From positions 5,594 to 69,593 of the forward strand of contig MNCI01036612.1 of assembly GCA_015680685.1 (NCBI GenBank): DNA of 64,000 nucleotides, written 5' to 3'. The position numbers and the translations under genes were made by a program. The notes below the pieces were generated by a model. It was not told the DNA's origin. It worked only from the letters and a program-made list of their open reading frames with translations, and searched no databases. This document shows, in pieces, positions 53,860-64,000 of the stretch (positions within the stretch are counted from its first letter, which is position 1; each line of letters begins with the position of its first letter). The stretch comes from Gnetum montanum. Taxonomy: Eukaryota; Streptophyta; Gnetopsida; Gnetales; Gnetaceae.

Positions 53860-56800
53860 CCATGTCTACTATCTAGAAGGCTCCATTTCCATAGGCCTTG
53901 GTGATTAAGAAATGTCCTTTCTAGTTGGTTAAGAATTTTTCTATATGCTCACAGATGGCCTTCAAGACTATGCCTCCCTTCTTGATCTCTCACTTGTTCA
54001 AGCTATGTCAATGTTCTTGCTTTTGCTTCTCCTAGTATCACTTGTTGTGAGAAATTGTTTGCATCCATTTCTCCTACACTGAGTCCAAATCCATGGTACA
54101 CATCTCCTTATTCTACTCATCATTGATAAGGCCTAATAAGGCTACCTAAAGAAATGGGACTTGCAATTCAAGAGACAAAATAGCTTTATAACCCATAAAC
54201 CACAGTATATGGGGTTACACCATTTGTAGTTCAATAGATTTTTTAGTAGGCCCAAAGTGCATGGACAAGTCACTCATGCCACTTCCATTTTCTATTGTTC
54301 AACATATTTTTAGAAGGTTTATGATGGCCTTGTTACTAGTTGCAGCTTGTCCATTGGATTGAGGGTAGTACGGTGATGAAAAGGAGTTCTTAATGCCTAG
54401 GTCATAATAAATTTTTTTTGTTTCTTGGATACTAAACTGTGGTCCATTATTGGTGACTATGGTCATATAGGTATGCTAAAGTGAGCTATTATGTTGTCTA
54501 GTATAGAGCTACAAACTTGTTAAAATGTTGTCTTTTTTAAGGGAATATCTTTAGCCCAATTTGTGAAATATTTAGCTACAATGATCATGAAACTATGCCT
54601 TGTGGAAGACTTAGACATTATAGGTCCAATGATATCTAATCCCCACCATTGAAATGGCCAAGTTATTTGAGTGTTATGTAACTCAGTCAATGGCATGTGG
54701 ATTAGGTTGCTATGCCATTAACAAGTATCATAGGTTTTAACCTTCTACAAGTAGTCATTTTCCATATAGGGTCAATAATAGCCTAGTAACCTAATCTTAG
54801 CAACCATGGCTCTAGGTCCTATATGTCCTCCACATATACCCTCATGAACTTGCTCAAGGGCTATGTGGGTATTGGCTTTGGCCAAGCACACTAATAATAT
54901 TCCATTGTAAGGCCATCAACATAGTGTGTTATTACCTACTATAACATACTATTTTGACTGTTTATGTATGGTGCTCTTTTGAGAAGTAGTTAAGCCCTAT
55001 GGAGATTCACCATGCATAAGGTAAAATTTGATATCATCATACCACTCTCTTGAAGGGGTAGTACTAAAATATGCTACAAAGGTATCCTTTATGTTTTCTG
55101 TGATGCAAATAGCACAATCCATTGTTAAGAAAGTAAATTTGCTAAATAAATTAGGTATTAGACTAAGAGTTAAGGTTGAAATGGCATCGACTACATGTTC
55201 TCTATTCAGGGTACATGCTAGATATTGATATCCATGAATTTTTATATTAGTTTCTTATCTAGATCATAGTAAGGTTGCAAATTTTGGGCTTTACATGAAT
55301 AAAATTTGGTTACTTGGTTGACCACAAGTTTTGAATCACCTTTGATCATTAAGCATTTGATTCCTAGATCATGATCTACCATCATTTCTCTAATCAATAC
55401 TTCATACTCCACTACATTATTGATACATGAGAATTTGAAATGATAAGTGAAGGGTTGGATTTCACCAGATGGAAATGTTATGATGGAAGCAACCCTAGCC
55501 CCATGGGCTATCAAGCTTCATCAAAGTGCATGAACACCTCATAGGCCTCGAGTACATTACTAACAATGTTAACATGTTCATCTAAAAATTCAAGATCAAT
55601 TGCCACATGGTATTCTACTAGTGAAGTAGTAAGTTGTATGGCTATAGCTTGGGCTTTCATTGAGGCTTGAGAGACATAATGAAGGTTAAACTTAGCTATT
55701 ATGGCTTTCCAACAAACTACCCAGGTAGTTTTGTAGATATTTGCTATAATGGATCTAAGCACATTATCCTTGCAAATGAAGTTGACTTGGCTTATAAAGA
55801 GGTAATGTCTTCTTTAGTGAGAAGACTAGGGCTAGATAGTACTTCTCCACTTTAGTATATCATGTCTCATGAGCAACTAATGCATGGCTTAAGTAGTATA
55901 CAAGTAACTCTATTCCATTGTCTCATTTTTGATAGAGTAGAGAGCCAATAAACGTGTCAAAGAGAGTAAGGCATATGTAGAAAGGTTTATCCTCTTACGA
56001 TGGATGGATAGTCTGTAGTTATGCCAACTCTTGCTTAAGGTTTTCAAAGGCTTCTTAGCATTGAGCCATCCACTCATAGTAAACTCCTTTCTTAGGAAAG
56101 TGTTGCATGGGTTGTAACTTATCCAAAAGCTAAGCAATAAACCTATAAATAAATTTTGGTCTATCTCATAGTTCCCAAATCTCCTTAAGGTTAGTTGGTA
56201 TTGACAAGTTGGATATGACCTCAACCTTATCAGGATCAACATGTATCCCTGCTTTGGACACTACAAGGCCAAGCATCTTACTAGTTTTGACACCAAATAT
56301 GCACTTCTTAAGGTTAGTCCTAAGCTTTAATTTGTAGCATTGTTTGAGTACTAGGTCAAGGTCATGTGCTTGGTTATTGAGCATTTTGGACTTAATGGCT
56401 ATATCGTCTACATAACCACTGAGCAATCCTAGCATATAGTCACTAAAGATATACATCAAAATCATTTAGTGTTGCCAAGTTGGATATGACTTTAACCTTA
56501 TCAAGATCAACATGTGTCCCTACTTTGGACACTACAATACTAAGCATCTTACTAGTTTGAACTCCAAAAATTCTCTTCATAAGATTAGTCCTAAGCTCAA
56601 ATTTGTGGCATTGTTTGAGTACTAGGTCAAGGTCATGTGCATGGTTATTGAGAATTTTAGACTTAATGGCTATATCATCTACATAATCCCTAAGTAATCC
56701 TAGCATATAGTCACTAAAGATATATATCATAGCCCTTTGGTAGGTTGCTCTTATGTTATTTAGGCCAAAGGGCATCATGGTATAACAAAAGGTACCCCAA

Positions 56801-57570
56801 GGGGTTATGAACGTCATACTAAGTTGATGTTTTGAATTAATTATGATTTGGTTGCACCCCGAGAACCCATCCATGAAGGATAATAAGACATGCCCAACTA
56901 TAGTATCAATAAATTAGTTAATACTAGGAAAAATAAAATCATCCTTAATGGTTACCTTATTTAGGTCTCAAAAATTTATGCAAATGCATATGGTCCCATT
57001 TTTCTTATAGACTACCACTATGTTGGATACTCATCCAATGTACTAGACAACTCTAATGAAACCAACTTGGTATAGTTTTGTGATTTTATCATGAACTACC
57101 AAGGATAAATCAAGTCTAATCTTGTGGAACTTTTGCTTAAATAGACTAATGCTAGGATTGAGTATGATGTTATGTTGGACTAAAACTAGATGAAGACCTC
57201 GCATATCTTCATATGACCAAGAAAAGGTCTTAGTATTATCTTGGAGGACCTTGATAATGTCCTGAGCTTATTGAGGTTCTAATGATGATCTTAAATTTAG
57301 GGTTTTCACCTCACTAGTGTGTGTCATGATAGGGACCTCAACTATAGAGTCATCAGTAATGTCACTAGCCTCTAGGTGAAGGATCTTGATTAGGTTTTTA
57401 GGAAATTACAGAGGTTTCTCATTCGAGGATATGTGGTCAACAAGACTCTTAAGCTCAAGATATAGGAAATTAAGGTCAATACATCATTCAACATCACCAT
57501 GAGGCCCATGTAGGTTCAATGATAAACTAATTTGCTTCTAGCTATTCATACTCCAATCTTTCATATCAAC
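53860..57570 (-). pseudogene. pol: Element D pol (minus strand)
   Basis: Follows the same order as A and B: pre-RT (57570-57200; EASDITDDSIVEVPIMTHTS, KVLQDNTKTFSWSYEDMRGL), RT (57190-56170) with FMDGFSGCNQIIINSKHQ, MMPFGLNNIRATYQRAM and YVDDIAIKS, RNase H1 (~56100-55680), archaeal-type RNase H (55510-55245; VASIITFPSGEIQPFTYHF, VLIREMMVDHDLGIK), integrase (~54900-54300; TWPFQWWGLDIIGPIM) and a GPY/F-type C-terminus (53990-53865; VLKAICEHIEKFLTN, AYGNGAF). A 271-bp tandem duplication repeats the YVDD segment and shifts the frame. A TGA at 56970-56968 hits the DF(R)DLN motif. The splice acceptor at ~57571 is mutated (TTATG in place of TGCAG). Confidence 0.8.
56190..56731 (-). repeat. 271-bp tandem duplication within RT of element D
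   Basis: Two adjacent copies (about 56190-56460 and 56461-56731), offset by exactly 271 bp at both GGATATGAC (56211, 56482) and CACTAAAGAT (56441, 56712). Each encodes YIFSDYMLGLL, DYVDDIAIKSK, and HDLDLVLKQC. The copies differ at many sites, so the duplication is old. 271 is not a multiple of three. Confidence 0.8.
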
Positions 57571-60500
57571 CATAAGTACATTAAGTCACACCTAGGTAAA
57601 AATGAGTAAATAATGTCAAAATGATATAAAATATCTTATAAAATACATAAACACATGTTATTTCAACATCAAACAACATGCAAACATAGTCAACCAAGGT
57701 TATAAAAGGTAGGTAAAGACAATTAAGATGAAAAAAAGGCCATGCAAGGTCAAATAAAGATCAAACTAGTTCAAAACAAGTTGAAGAAAAATGAAAGTAA
57801 GAAACATAAAATCAAACATGGTCAACCATGATTACACTTTTACTAGTTTTAGGCCTTAGTAGGTCATAAGGCTACTAGTTTTAGGCCTTAGTGGATCATG
57901 ATTACAAGGTGTCAAATGATGGTTAAGAATGGTCAAAACCCATCACCTAACATCATTCAAAGGCTAGAAAAGGATCAACATAGGCCAAAAAAGGGAAAAT
58001 AAGGTAGATATAGTGAAACTAGAGTTATGCAAAAGCTAAATGAGATTAACTGGTGGTAGTAAATGTCAATAATTTATAACAAGATCAAAATTAGTTGAAA
58101 CACCATGAAAAAAGGTCAAACTAGCTAGAGTGAAATAAATGTGATAAAATAAGGTCAACATTAGTCAAAGAAGATTAGATTTTAACAATTTTAGGATATA
58201 TTAGGTCATAGTAGAGATCTAAAAGGTTGTTAGGTGAGTTCAAGTCCATGTTGGGGTCATGTCATAAATGTTTGAAAGAAGAACTAGCATCTTTTGATGT
58301 GACTATGTTGGATCCTATTGGTGACTATGCTAGCTAGTGTAGTTACACCAAGCACTATCATAGTTGGTAGTAGTAGGTAATTTTGTAAGTTCATCATGGC
58401 TAGTTTTGGGGTCCATATGGTTAGTATGGCCAGTGCTACATATTGGGATTGAAGACTAATGAATTTGGACTTTGTTTTCGCCCTTTGGAAGCTACAAATG
58501 ATGTTAACATTGGTGACTACACTAGGACTACCCAAATTAGCATACTATAGGCCATCCCCAATGCATTTTCATGAGAAAAAAGGTTTTAGGAGACTTTAGG
58601 ATTACTACTAATGTTCTGTCAGCTTCCTAGGATAGTGAAATGCCTTAGATGGGCAAAACTAGCTACCTAGGGATCAAAATACACTTTAAAAGATGTGGTT
58701 TTGTATCTACACCTCATGACTACACTAGCCATCATAGTTGAGGATAGGCTTAGCATAGGTAGATCAAAAATTTGGTTTTCCATGATTGAGTAAAATCAAA
58801 CAGTTGTCATTTCTAGGGTTTCAAGGTTCTAGACTTCTAGGAATAATTTTTTAATTATTCTATGTTATTGTGATGGTCAAAACTCCTTGGAGCATGGAAT
58901 ATGCTAGTTATAATAGTCATAGACATACCTCAACATAGTCATATGAAATCTAATCTTCTGATGGACTTCTATGATCAATTCACATGGTTCTTAGATTCCA
59001 ACAGTTACCAGTGCTTCGAACCAAGGTTTTGACTCAAGCTGGTTGATTCTGGAGGTTGTTGAGACTTTGAAATGATCGTTGCCTATTGTGACTACACTAG
59101 CCAATGTATCTCAAACTAGCCTTAGTATAGTTGGAGTCAATATAGCATTTTCAAGATCAAAATGAACTGAATTTGCAAGTTGAGAAGGCTAGATAGGGTT
59201 CTAAGTTTCCAAGTTAGGTTTTGGCTTGCTTTAAGTGTCAAATCACTAGTTGAACCAACCTCAAACCATAACTTCACTAGGACTACATTGGCAACATAGT
59301 CTAGACTGACTCTACCAGAGTCACAAGGTGGAATTTAAATTTTGGTGTAATTATATAATTGATTAACTAGGTTTTCAAGTTTCAAGGTCACCATTGTCAA
59401 AAACTAGGGTTTTATGATTAAGGTTGTCAGTTTTGATGGTTAATTTGTTGTTGTAATGGTCAAAAACCACTATAATATGTTGGCTAGCATAGTCATAGTG
59501 TGGACATATGATGAAAGATGGGTTTTGGCCACTTTTGACTATGATTGAAAGGTTTAAAGATCTCTAGGATCTTTGACAAGGTCTTGGGGTTGGTTTCATG
59601 TTTCCAAAAGTTGATTTAATAAGTAGGAATTTCTTTTTGATGTTTTGGAAGTGTAATATATTGATACTATGTTAGTAAATGTAGTAACAAGGCTTTCCAA
59701 AATTGTTACATAATAAAAGTTGAATTTGACTTGTTTCTATTTCACAGTTCATTGATAGAAGGTCACCAAAGGTCCCAGAGGAGTTTAGAGGTCAAAATAT
59801 GGTAATTTAGATTCTTTTATTCATTTTTGTCAATCCACCCTTGTCTAACTATGTTAGGAGTATGATAGCTAATGTCATTAGGATCACTCCTAGTGTAGTC
59901 TATAGTTTGAGATGGGATTTTAGTAGTTTTGGATTAGTTTTTTGCTATTTCTAGGTCATCAGAGGTTCTAGAGTGAAGTTGATGCAAAAATTTGTTAATT
60001 CAAAGGCTAATTTTGGTATTCAATGTTTATTTCTTACTCAAATACTAGTAAGTACACTAGCCAACATAGTTGAGACCTATCCTCAATGTAGTCATGAAAC
60101 AAGATTGGATTTTAATAGATTTTGATAGGTTTCATTCAATTCTGGAGCTACTAGAGGTCTTGATTAGGGTTTGGTGTATGGAGTTCAAATTCTGGAGTTA
60201 ATTCAAATTTTGATTAATGCTTGGAAGCCTCTTCTGATTGGTGACTACACTAGCTAGCATAGTGAGGCTGTTGGTGAATGTAGTTACCACAAATGGTGAC
60301 TTTTGTAATGAATTTCTCCCTACCTTGTTCCCTAGTTTCCATCAATGTCAACACCTAGTTTCCTATTTTGGGCATAATGTTTCATGGAATGGATGGATGG
60401 TTAGAGGTTTTGATTAGGAAGTAATTGGATTTTGAAATTCATTTCAAGGCTTCTAGATGCTTGGAACTTAGTGTAGTCACCTTAGGAAATTAAAAATGCA

Positions 60501-60925
60501 AGTGTGTTAGGACTTCCATTAGCTTTCTTCTAAGGAATCTAGTGGTGCCCACCTTGAATTTGAATTTTTTAATACATTATTTTTCCAGTTACCCAGCATA
60601 GGCACACTTACCAGTTATGATCGTTGAGTTCAAGGAGACTTGGGAGACTGTTTTGGAAAACCATGGCTTTCCAAGGTGATGCATAAGTTTGGTAGTAGGT
60701 TTTAAAAAAAAATTCACATAAATCATTCTTTTCTTACCACTCTCAAGCTCCAGTTCTTTGGATCAAATTTTTGCACCTACCCTAGCATATACAACCTTTA
60801 GCCCTAGCATAGTTGATATTTTCCTACATCATAGGCTAATGCAATTTCTTTAGGAGGCATCAAAGCTCAAGGATTTTGTTATTTCTACTAATTGCTACCA
60901 CCATGTTGAAGAGAATGGTTGCCAT
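57571..60925 (-). other. Element D intron, non-coding part
   Basis: No minus-strand coding sequence. Holds two clear inverted array units (CTAGTTTTAGGCCTTAGTAG, 57835-57905) and many dispersed copies of a TGACTACACTAGCCA-like motif (58300-60310). Ends at the TATA box of the plus-strand gene. Confidence 0.5.
57835..57905 (-). repeat. GGCCTAAAACTAG array remnant (element D)
   Basis: Two units of CTAGTTTTAGGCCTTAG on the plus strand, separated by ~37 bp, located between RT and the antisense-gene promoter as in A and B. Confidence 0.55.
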
Positions 60926-60933
60926 TATAAATA
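60926..60933 (+). promoter_or_regulatory. Putative TATA box of antisense gene (element D)
   Basis: TATAAATA in CCATTATAAATAACCC, positionally equivalent to the CTATAAATAGG boxes of A and B. An ATG at 61017 (MTPRYTHSS) resembles the MAPKGKHKH start, but I could not confirm an exon or donor there. Confidence 0.4.
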
Positions 60934-61019
60934 ACCCAACCCTAGATTAGGTAGACACTCCTATACAAGGACTCTCTAGTATACCATGGCTTGTTGTCAT
61001 TGAGAGCTCCACAACCATG

Positions 61020-62719
61020 ACACCTAGGTACACACATTCTAGCATTTTCTTGAAAATTTTTATTAGAATCCTAGGCATTTTTTATCATGTTGGTTTGTTT
61101 CTTCATTCTTTCTAATTTTTTCAAATCTCTTAGAGTAGATATAGGTAATCTCTATGGGTTTTCAATGTTTCTTGAGTTTTGGATTGGCATGTATTAAATA
61201 GAAAAATTATTTCTACTATTTCTAGGCACTTTTGAGGGTTTTGGATCAAAAAGTAACACCATTTTTGTATTTTGCTTCCTCTCTAAATGGTTTAGATTTA
61301 TTGATTTTTAAGGACATGTCATTGTAGTAATGCATTTAATAGTCAAGGTGATTTTTGAACCACCTAATTCTGATTTACGGTCAACTCATTGTGAATTTTT
61401 GCATAAGGTAGTGCAAAGTGGATTTTCAATTTTTACCATTTTTAATGTGGTACTTTAATGTTCATTTGCTTCAAAGAAATTATTAACTTTTTTTTTCTAT
61501 GTGGGTTTGTATTATTTTTTTTAAGGATTATAATGGCTATGAAATCATCAAATTTGGTTATGTAATTAAGATTTGCTGAATTTTTTCCTAAACTCATGCC
61601 AAATGGGTTTTTGCTATTATGGCCAAGTTCATGTTACTTTGGCAACATTTTGTGAAAACTCAACTAGAAATTTTCATGTCTTCTAGCTACATATTTTTAG
61701 CTTATTATTAAATTATTCCAATGATGGTAGAATCACTAAATTTGGTTATGTGGCTGATTTTTGATGAATTCTTTAGTCAACTAATGTGAAACTGTTGTTT
61801 TTTGGTTGTTGCATTTTACCATTGTAAAGATGGGCAGCGTTGGCACTTTAGAAACTTTTTCTTGACAGCCTCCAATGGTTCTAGGAATGCCTTAGGATGT
61901 TTAGAAAGGTTTAGGAGTTGTTTCATCCAAGTAAAAGAAATTTAAATATATTAAATGGTTTGTTTACTGTGGCTATTTTCTATAATTGTTGAATTTTGTA
62001 ATGGCTTTGGTTGATGTTTCAAATTTTTTCTAAGCTTGGAAGACCAACATAGTTATCCAATTCTATTGAATTTAGATGCCCACAGAATTTCCAGTATTCA
62101 AAAAAAAATTTAGCTCTTACTTTGATGTAAACTATTATGTACAATTGTAATTTTGGGTAAGAAACCTACACACCTTCCTATTTATACAAAGAGCATTGGT
62201 GTTGGTGTTGGCTTCTCATGGTTGTGTTGAAGTGGATTCAAAGTCTTTCACATGTTATATTTTTGGTCCTAAATAGTCATTTTGAAATTTTAGCAAATTT
62301 TAACTAGCCTTCCTAGATATTTTACTATGTCTATTTCACCATAAACTAGGAAGCTAAGCAAAATTTTGCCATATTTATATTGGTCTTTGAATATTGTAGT
62401 AGGTATAAGCTATTTTTCATAATTTTTTTATTTCTACACAAAATGATTTTTACACTTTTAGGCATATCTCAGCATGCAAATTACCATTAGTTGTTATCAA
62501 GCCACCTAGTTGGACATAGTTTTGGTTTTGAGTCTAAGTGTTGAAATTATGCTTTCATTGCTTATCTTCGAATGGCAATGTTGACATCAAAGTTATTGTA
62601 ATTTTTGCTATTTGAATTTTAGTTATATTTTTCTACAACTACTTATGGTTGTAACAATTGTGGTTGTTATGCAAGGCCTTCCTCAAGCCCATAATGGTTG
62701 TAATAGAGCTAGTGCATTT
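61020..62719 (+). other. Antisense gene intron of element D
   Basis: AT-rich, no open frame. Resembles 11060-11700 of element E around the TTTTTAGCTTATTATTAAAT block. Consistent with an intron between exon 1 and the phosphatase-like exon. Confidence 0.4.
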
Positions 62720-63165
62720 GCTATGTTGCATCCGCACCCTAGGGCCTAACACCCCACCTTCACACAGGGCCTTGGAGCATGGCTCCTTGTGGTTTAAACC
62801 TAGGATGTAGGAGTTATTAGCCTTGTTTTTGTAGAACTTTAGTATGATGATATGATCATACTTGTCCACTCATAGAGCTATCATCATTATTGAGACTTTA
62901 CTTCCCCGATCATCTAACTTGATCATCAAGTTTATAGAAGATAATTATAAAATATGCATAGATGGTGAGATGCTTGATAGCACTCATATAAAGGGGACTT
63001 GTAAGTTTTCCAATATTTGGGACATGCCAAAGTTCAACTTGAGAATGCTAACAACACCTTGCTAGTTTGACACTAGGCCCACATGTTGTTCCAGAACCCT
63101 CCTAGTATTGTCTACCATGTGGAAGGGTAAACATGATTTTAAGTTGTTATTTTTGGCCACATTAA
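62720..63165 (+). pseudogene. FCP1/NIF-like domain segment of antisense gene (D)
   Basis: Reads WFKPRM, ELLALFL, NFSMMI, SYLSTHRAIIIIETLLPRSS, CKFSNIWDMPKF, then in the next frame ENANNTLLV and AHMLFQNPPSIVYHV. It aligns residue by residue with element B's segment (WFREDARDFLQFLLQYFSVI, ETLLP, WIWEMPEY, NMLFIAHH, FQNPPRTIYHV). NTLL...NPP is close to the conserved end of FCP1/NIF domains. Three stops and one frameshift break it. The acidic catalytic pair is not present here either. Confidence 0.5.
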
Positions 63166-63692
63166 CTATTGGATTTACTAGGCTATTTGGTATTAATGGT
63201 TTTCCTGCTTGGTGTACTTCTAGATATAGGGTGGATGATAGGGGGTTCATGAAGTAGGACCAACTCTTGCCCTTAGCCCAAACAACATTGGTAGTTTTCA
63301 CCAAAAGTTCCATAGTGAGGCTTATGGTGGTTGAGAAACTAAGTAATGACAAGTAGGTACACCACTCATTATGCCAAAGCTTACCAACATTTCTTAGCCA
63401 ATGGATGAGTGCATGGTTGGTGGGATAATTCTAATATTTCTCTTATTCCTACTAAAGGCCCATTACAATCTTCTTCTAGTAGGAGAGGTAAGAGTTGTAT
63501 TTTTATTCTTGTCTTTGACTTCATGTAAATGTTTTCATGGTTGTGTGTTTTAGGATACCTAGGATATAAGTGTTTAAATATTTTTTTTGGATACATTTGA
63601 CTACAAATTTATTTTCACTATTTTTATACATTATTATACTTTTGGTTTTACATGCTCATGCTTATACAAAGTGGTTTTTTGTTGTATTATAG
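63166..63692 (+). other. Between antisense exons of element D
   Basis: Probably intron, possibly with a decayed exon 3. Ends in a T-rich tract GTGGTTTTTTGTTGTATTAT followed by AG at 63691-63692, a good acceptor. Confidence 0.35.
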
Positions 63693-64000
63693 ATGTTGCC
63701 ACCTCCTCCACTGTCACACTTGTTATTTCAAGATGCTCCAAGGAGACTTTGGTCCTCAAGTATGGGAAGGTGGATTTTACATAGTAGTGGTTGGCTAGGA
63801 GGGTGCCCAAAAACATTCAAGAAAACATTTCCAATTCAAGTTTTCTTGATCTATTCATGGCCCCTAGCCCCATTTTCCCTATTCCTGAGATGGTAAACAT
63901 CATTAACTTCTTTGAGCAAGGAGTTAAGAAGTTCATCACCCATATGCATGTTGTGCTTATCACCTTGGGCATCAATGAATTTACCTTTAGTGACCTCTTT
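63693..64000 (+). pseudogene. Antisense gene conserved exon, start (element D)
   Basis: After the acceptor the frame reads VTLVISRCSKETLVLKYGKV, two stops, WLARRVPKNIQENISNSSFL, DLFMAPSPIFPIPEMVNIIN, FFEQGVKKFITHMHVVLITL and GINEFTFSDLF to the window end. It matches element B's exon (25797-26829) over its first ~100 residues, with conserved VISR, GKV/GEV, W, DLF, P-x-x-P-x-x-EM and N-x-x-x-F-x-DLF. The rest lies beyond the window. Confidence 0.5.

Larger units (their letters stand above)
51518..64000 (-). mobile_element. Tat/Ogre-like retrotransposon D, 5' end beyond window
   Basis: Minus-strand element with the plan of B: intron with an opposite (plus-strand) gene (57571 to beyond 64000), pol (57570-53860), 3' UTR, polypurine tract (53559-53544, GACGAAGAAGGGCTAA), and 3' LTR starting at 53543. 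Gag and protease should lie beyond 64000. Its LTR, intron and pol have diverged from A and B, and its non-coding parts carry a different repeated motif (TGACTACACTAGCCA instead of GTAGCGTAGCAC), so it is a separate subfamily. Pol has many stops and a tandem duplication in RT. Confidence 0.75.

Overview
This window looks like land-plant nuclear DNA, probably from a seed plant with a large, repeat-rich genome. Almost all of it is decayed Ty3/gypsy LTR retrotransposon sequence inserted into itself. The host signatures are plant-type gene fragments: a DNAJB12/DnaJ49-like N-terminus, a pentatricopeptide-repeat (PPR) piece and a DEAD-box RNA helicase 24/DDX42-like N-terminus. I saw no tRNA, rRNA, CRISPR or bacterial gene organisation. 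No host gene appears intact and the species cannot be named from sequence alone.

Layout. 1-1.86 kb: host-gene scraps. 1.86-10.37 kb: a 5'-truncated, plus-strand Tat/Ogre-like element (A) whose 3' LTR runs into an assembly gap (10371-10913). 10.9-14.3 kb: fragments of a minus-strand relative (E), with the helicase fragment at 14.35-15.03 kb. 15.0-17.1 kb: LTR-like sequence. 18207-36439: a complete 18.2-kb plus-strand Tat/Ogre-like element (B), with ~1.88-kb LTRs and matching CTAGG target-site duplications (TSDs). 36.4-48.3 kb: a minus-strand gypsy pol (F), split by a complete 8.6-kb gag-protease-only element (G, 38567-47161, TSD ACATA). G's 5' LTR is itself split by a CpG-rich solo LTR (H, 38950-40293, TSD TATGG). 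48.5-51.5 kb: a Copia-like LTR and a minus-strand gypsy LTR around a second gap (50249-50983). 51.5-64.0 kb: a minus-strand Tat/Ogre-like element (D) running off the window end.

How the parts work together. A, B and D share one plan: gag, protease, a long intron-like region, then reverse transcriptase, RNase H, a second archaeal-type RNase H, integrase and 3' LTR. A good 3' splice site lies just before the reverse-transcriptase module. Between protease and that acceptor, on the opposite strand, lies a second multi-exon gene with its own TATA box, a conserved 119-nt first exon ending at GTAAGT (A and B), a segment resembling an FCP1/NIF-type phosphatase domain, and a ~1-kb exon conserved between B and D. 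The modules are punctuated by short tandem arrays built on GACCTTAAACTAG. This antisense gene nested in a retrotransposon intron, apparently retained in related but diverged elements, is the most interesting system here. All copies seen are inactivated by stop codons or frameshifts, mostly of the kind expected from 5-methylcytosine decay.
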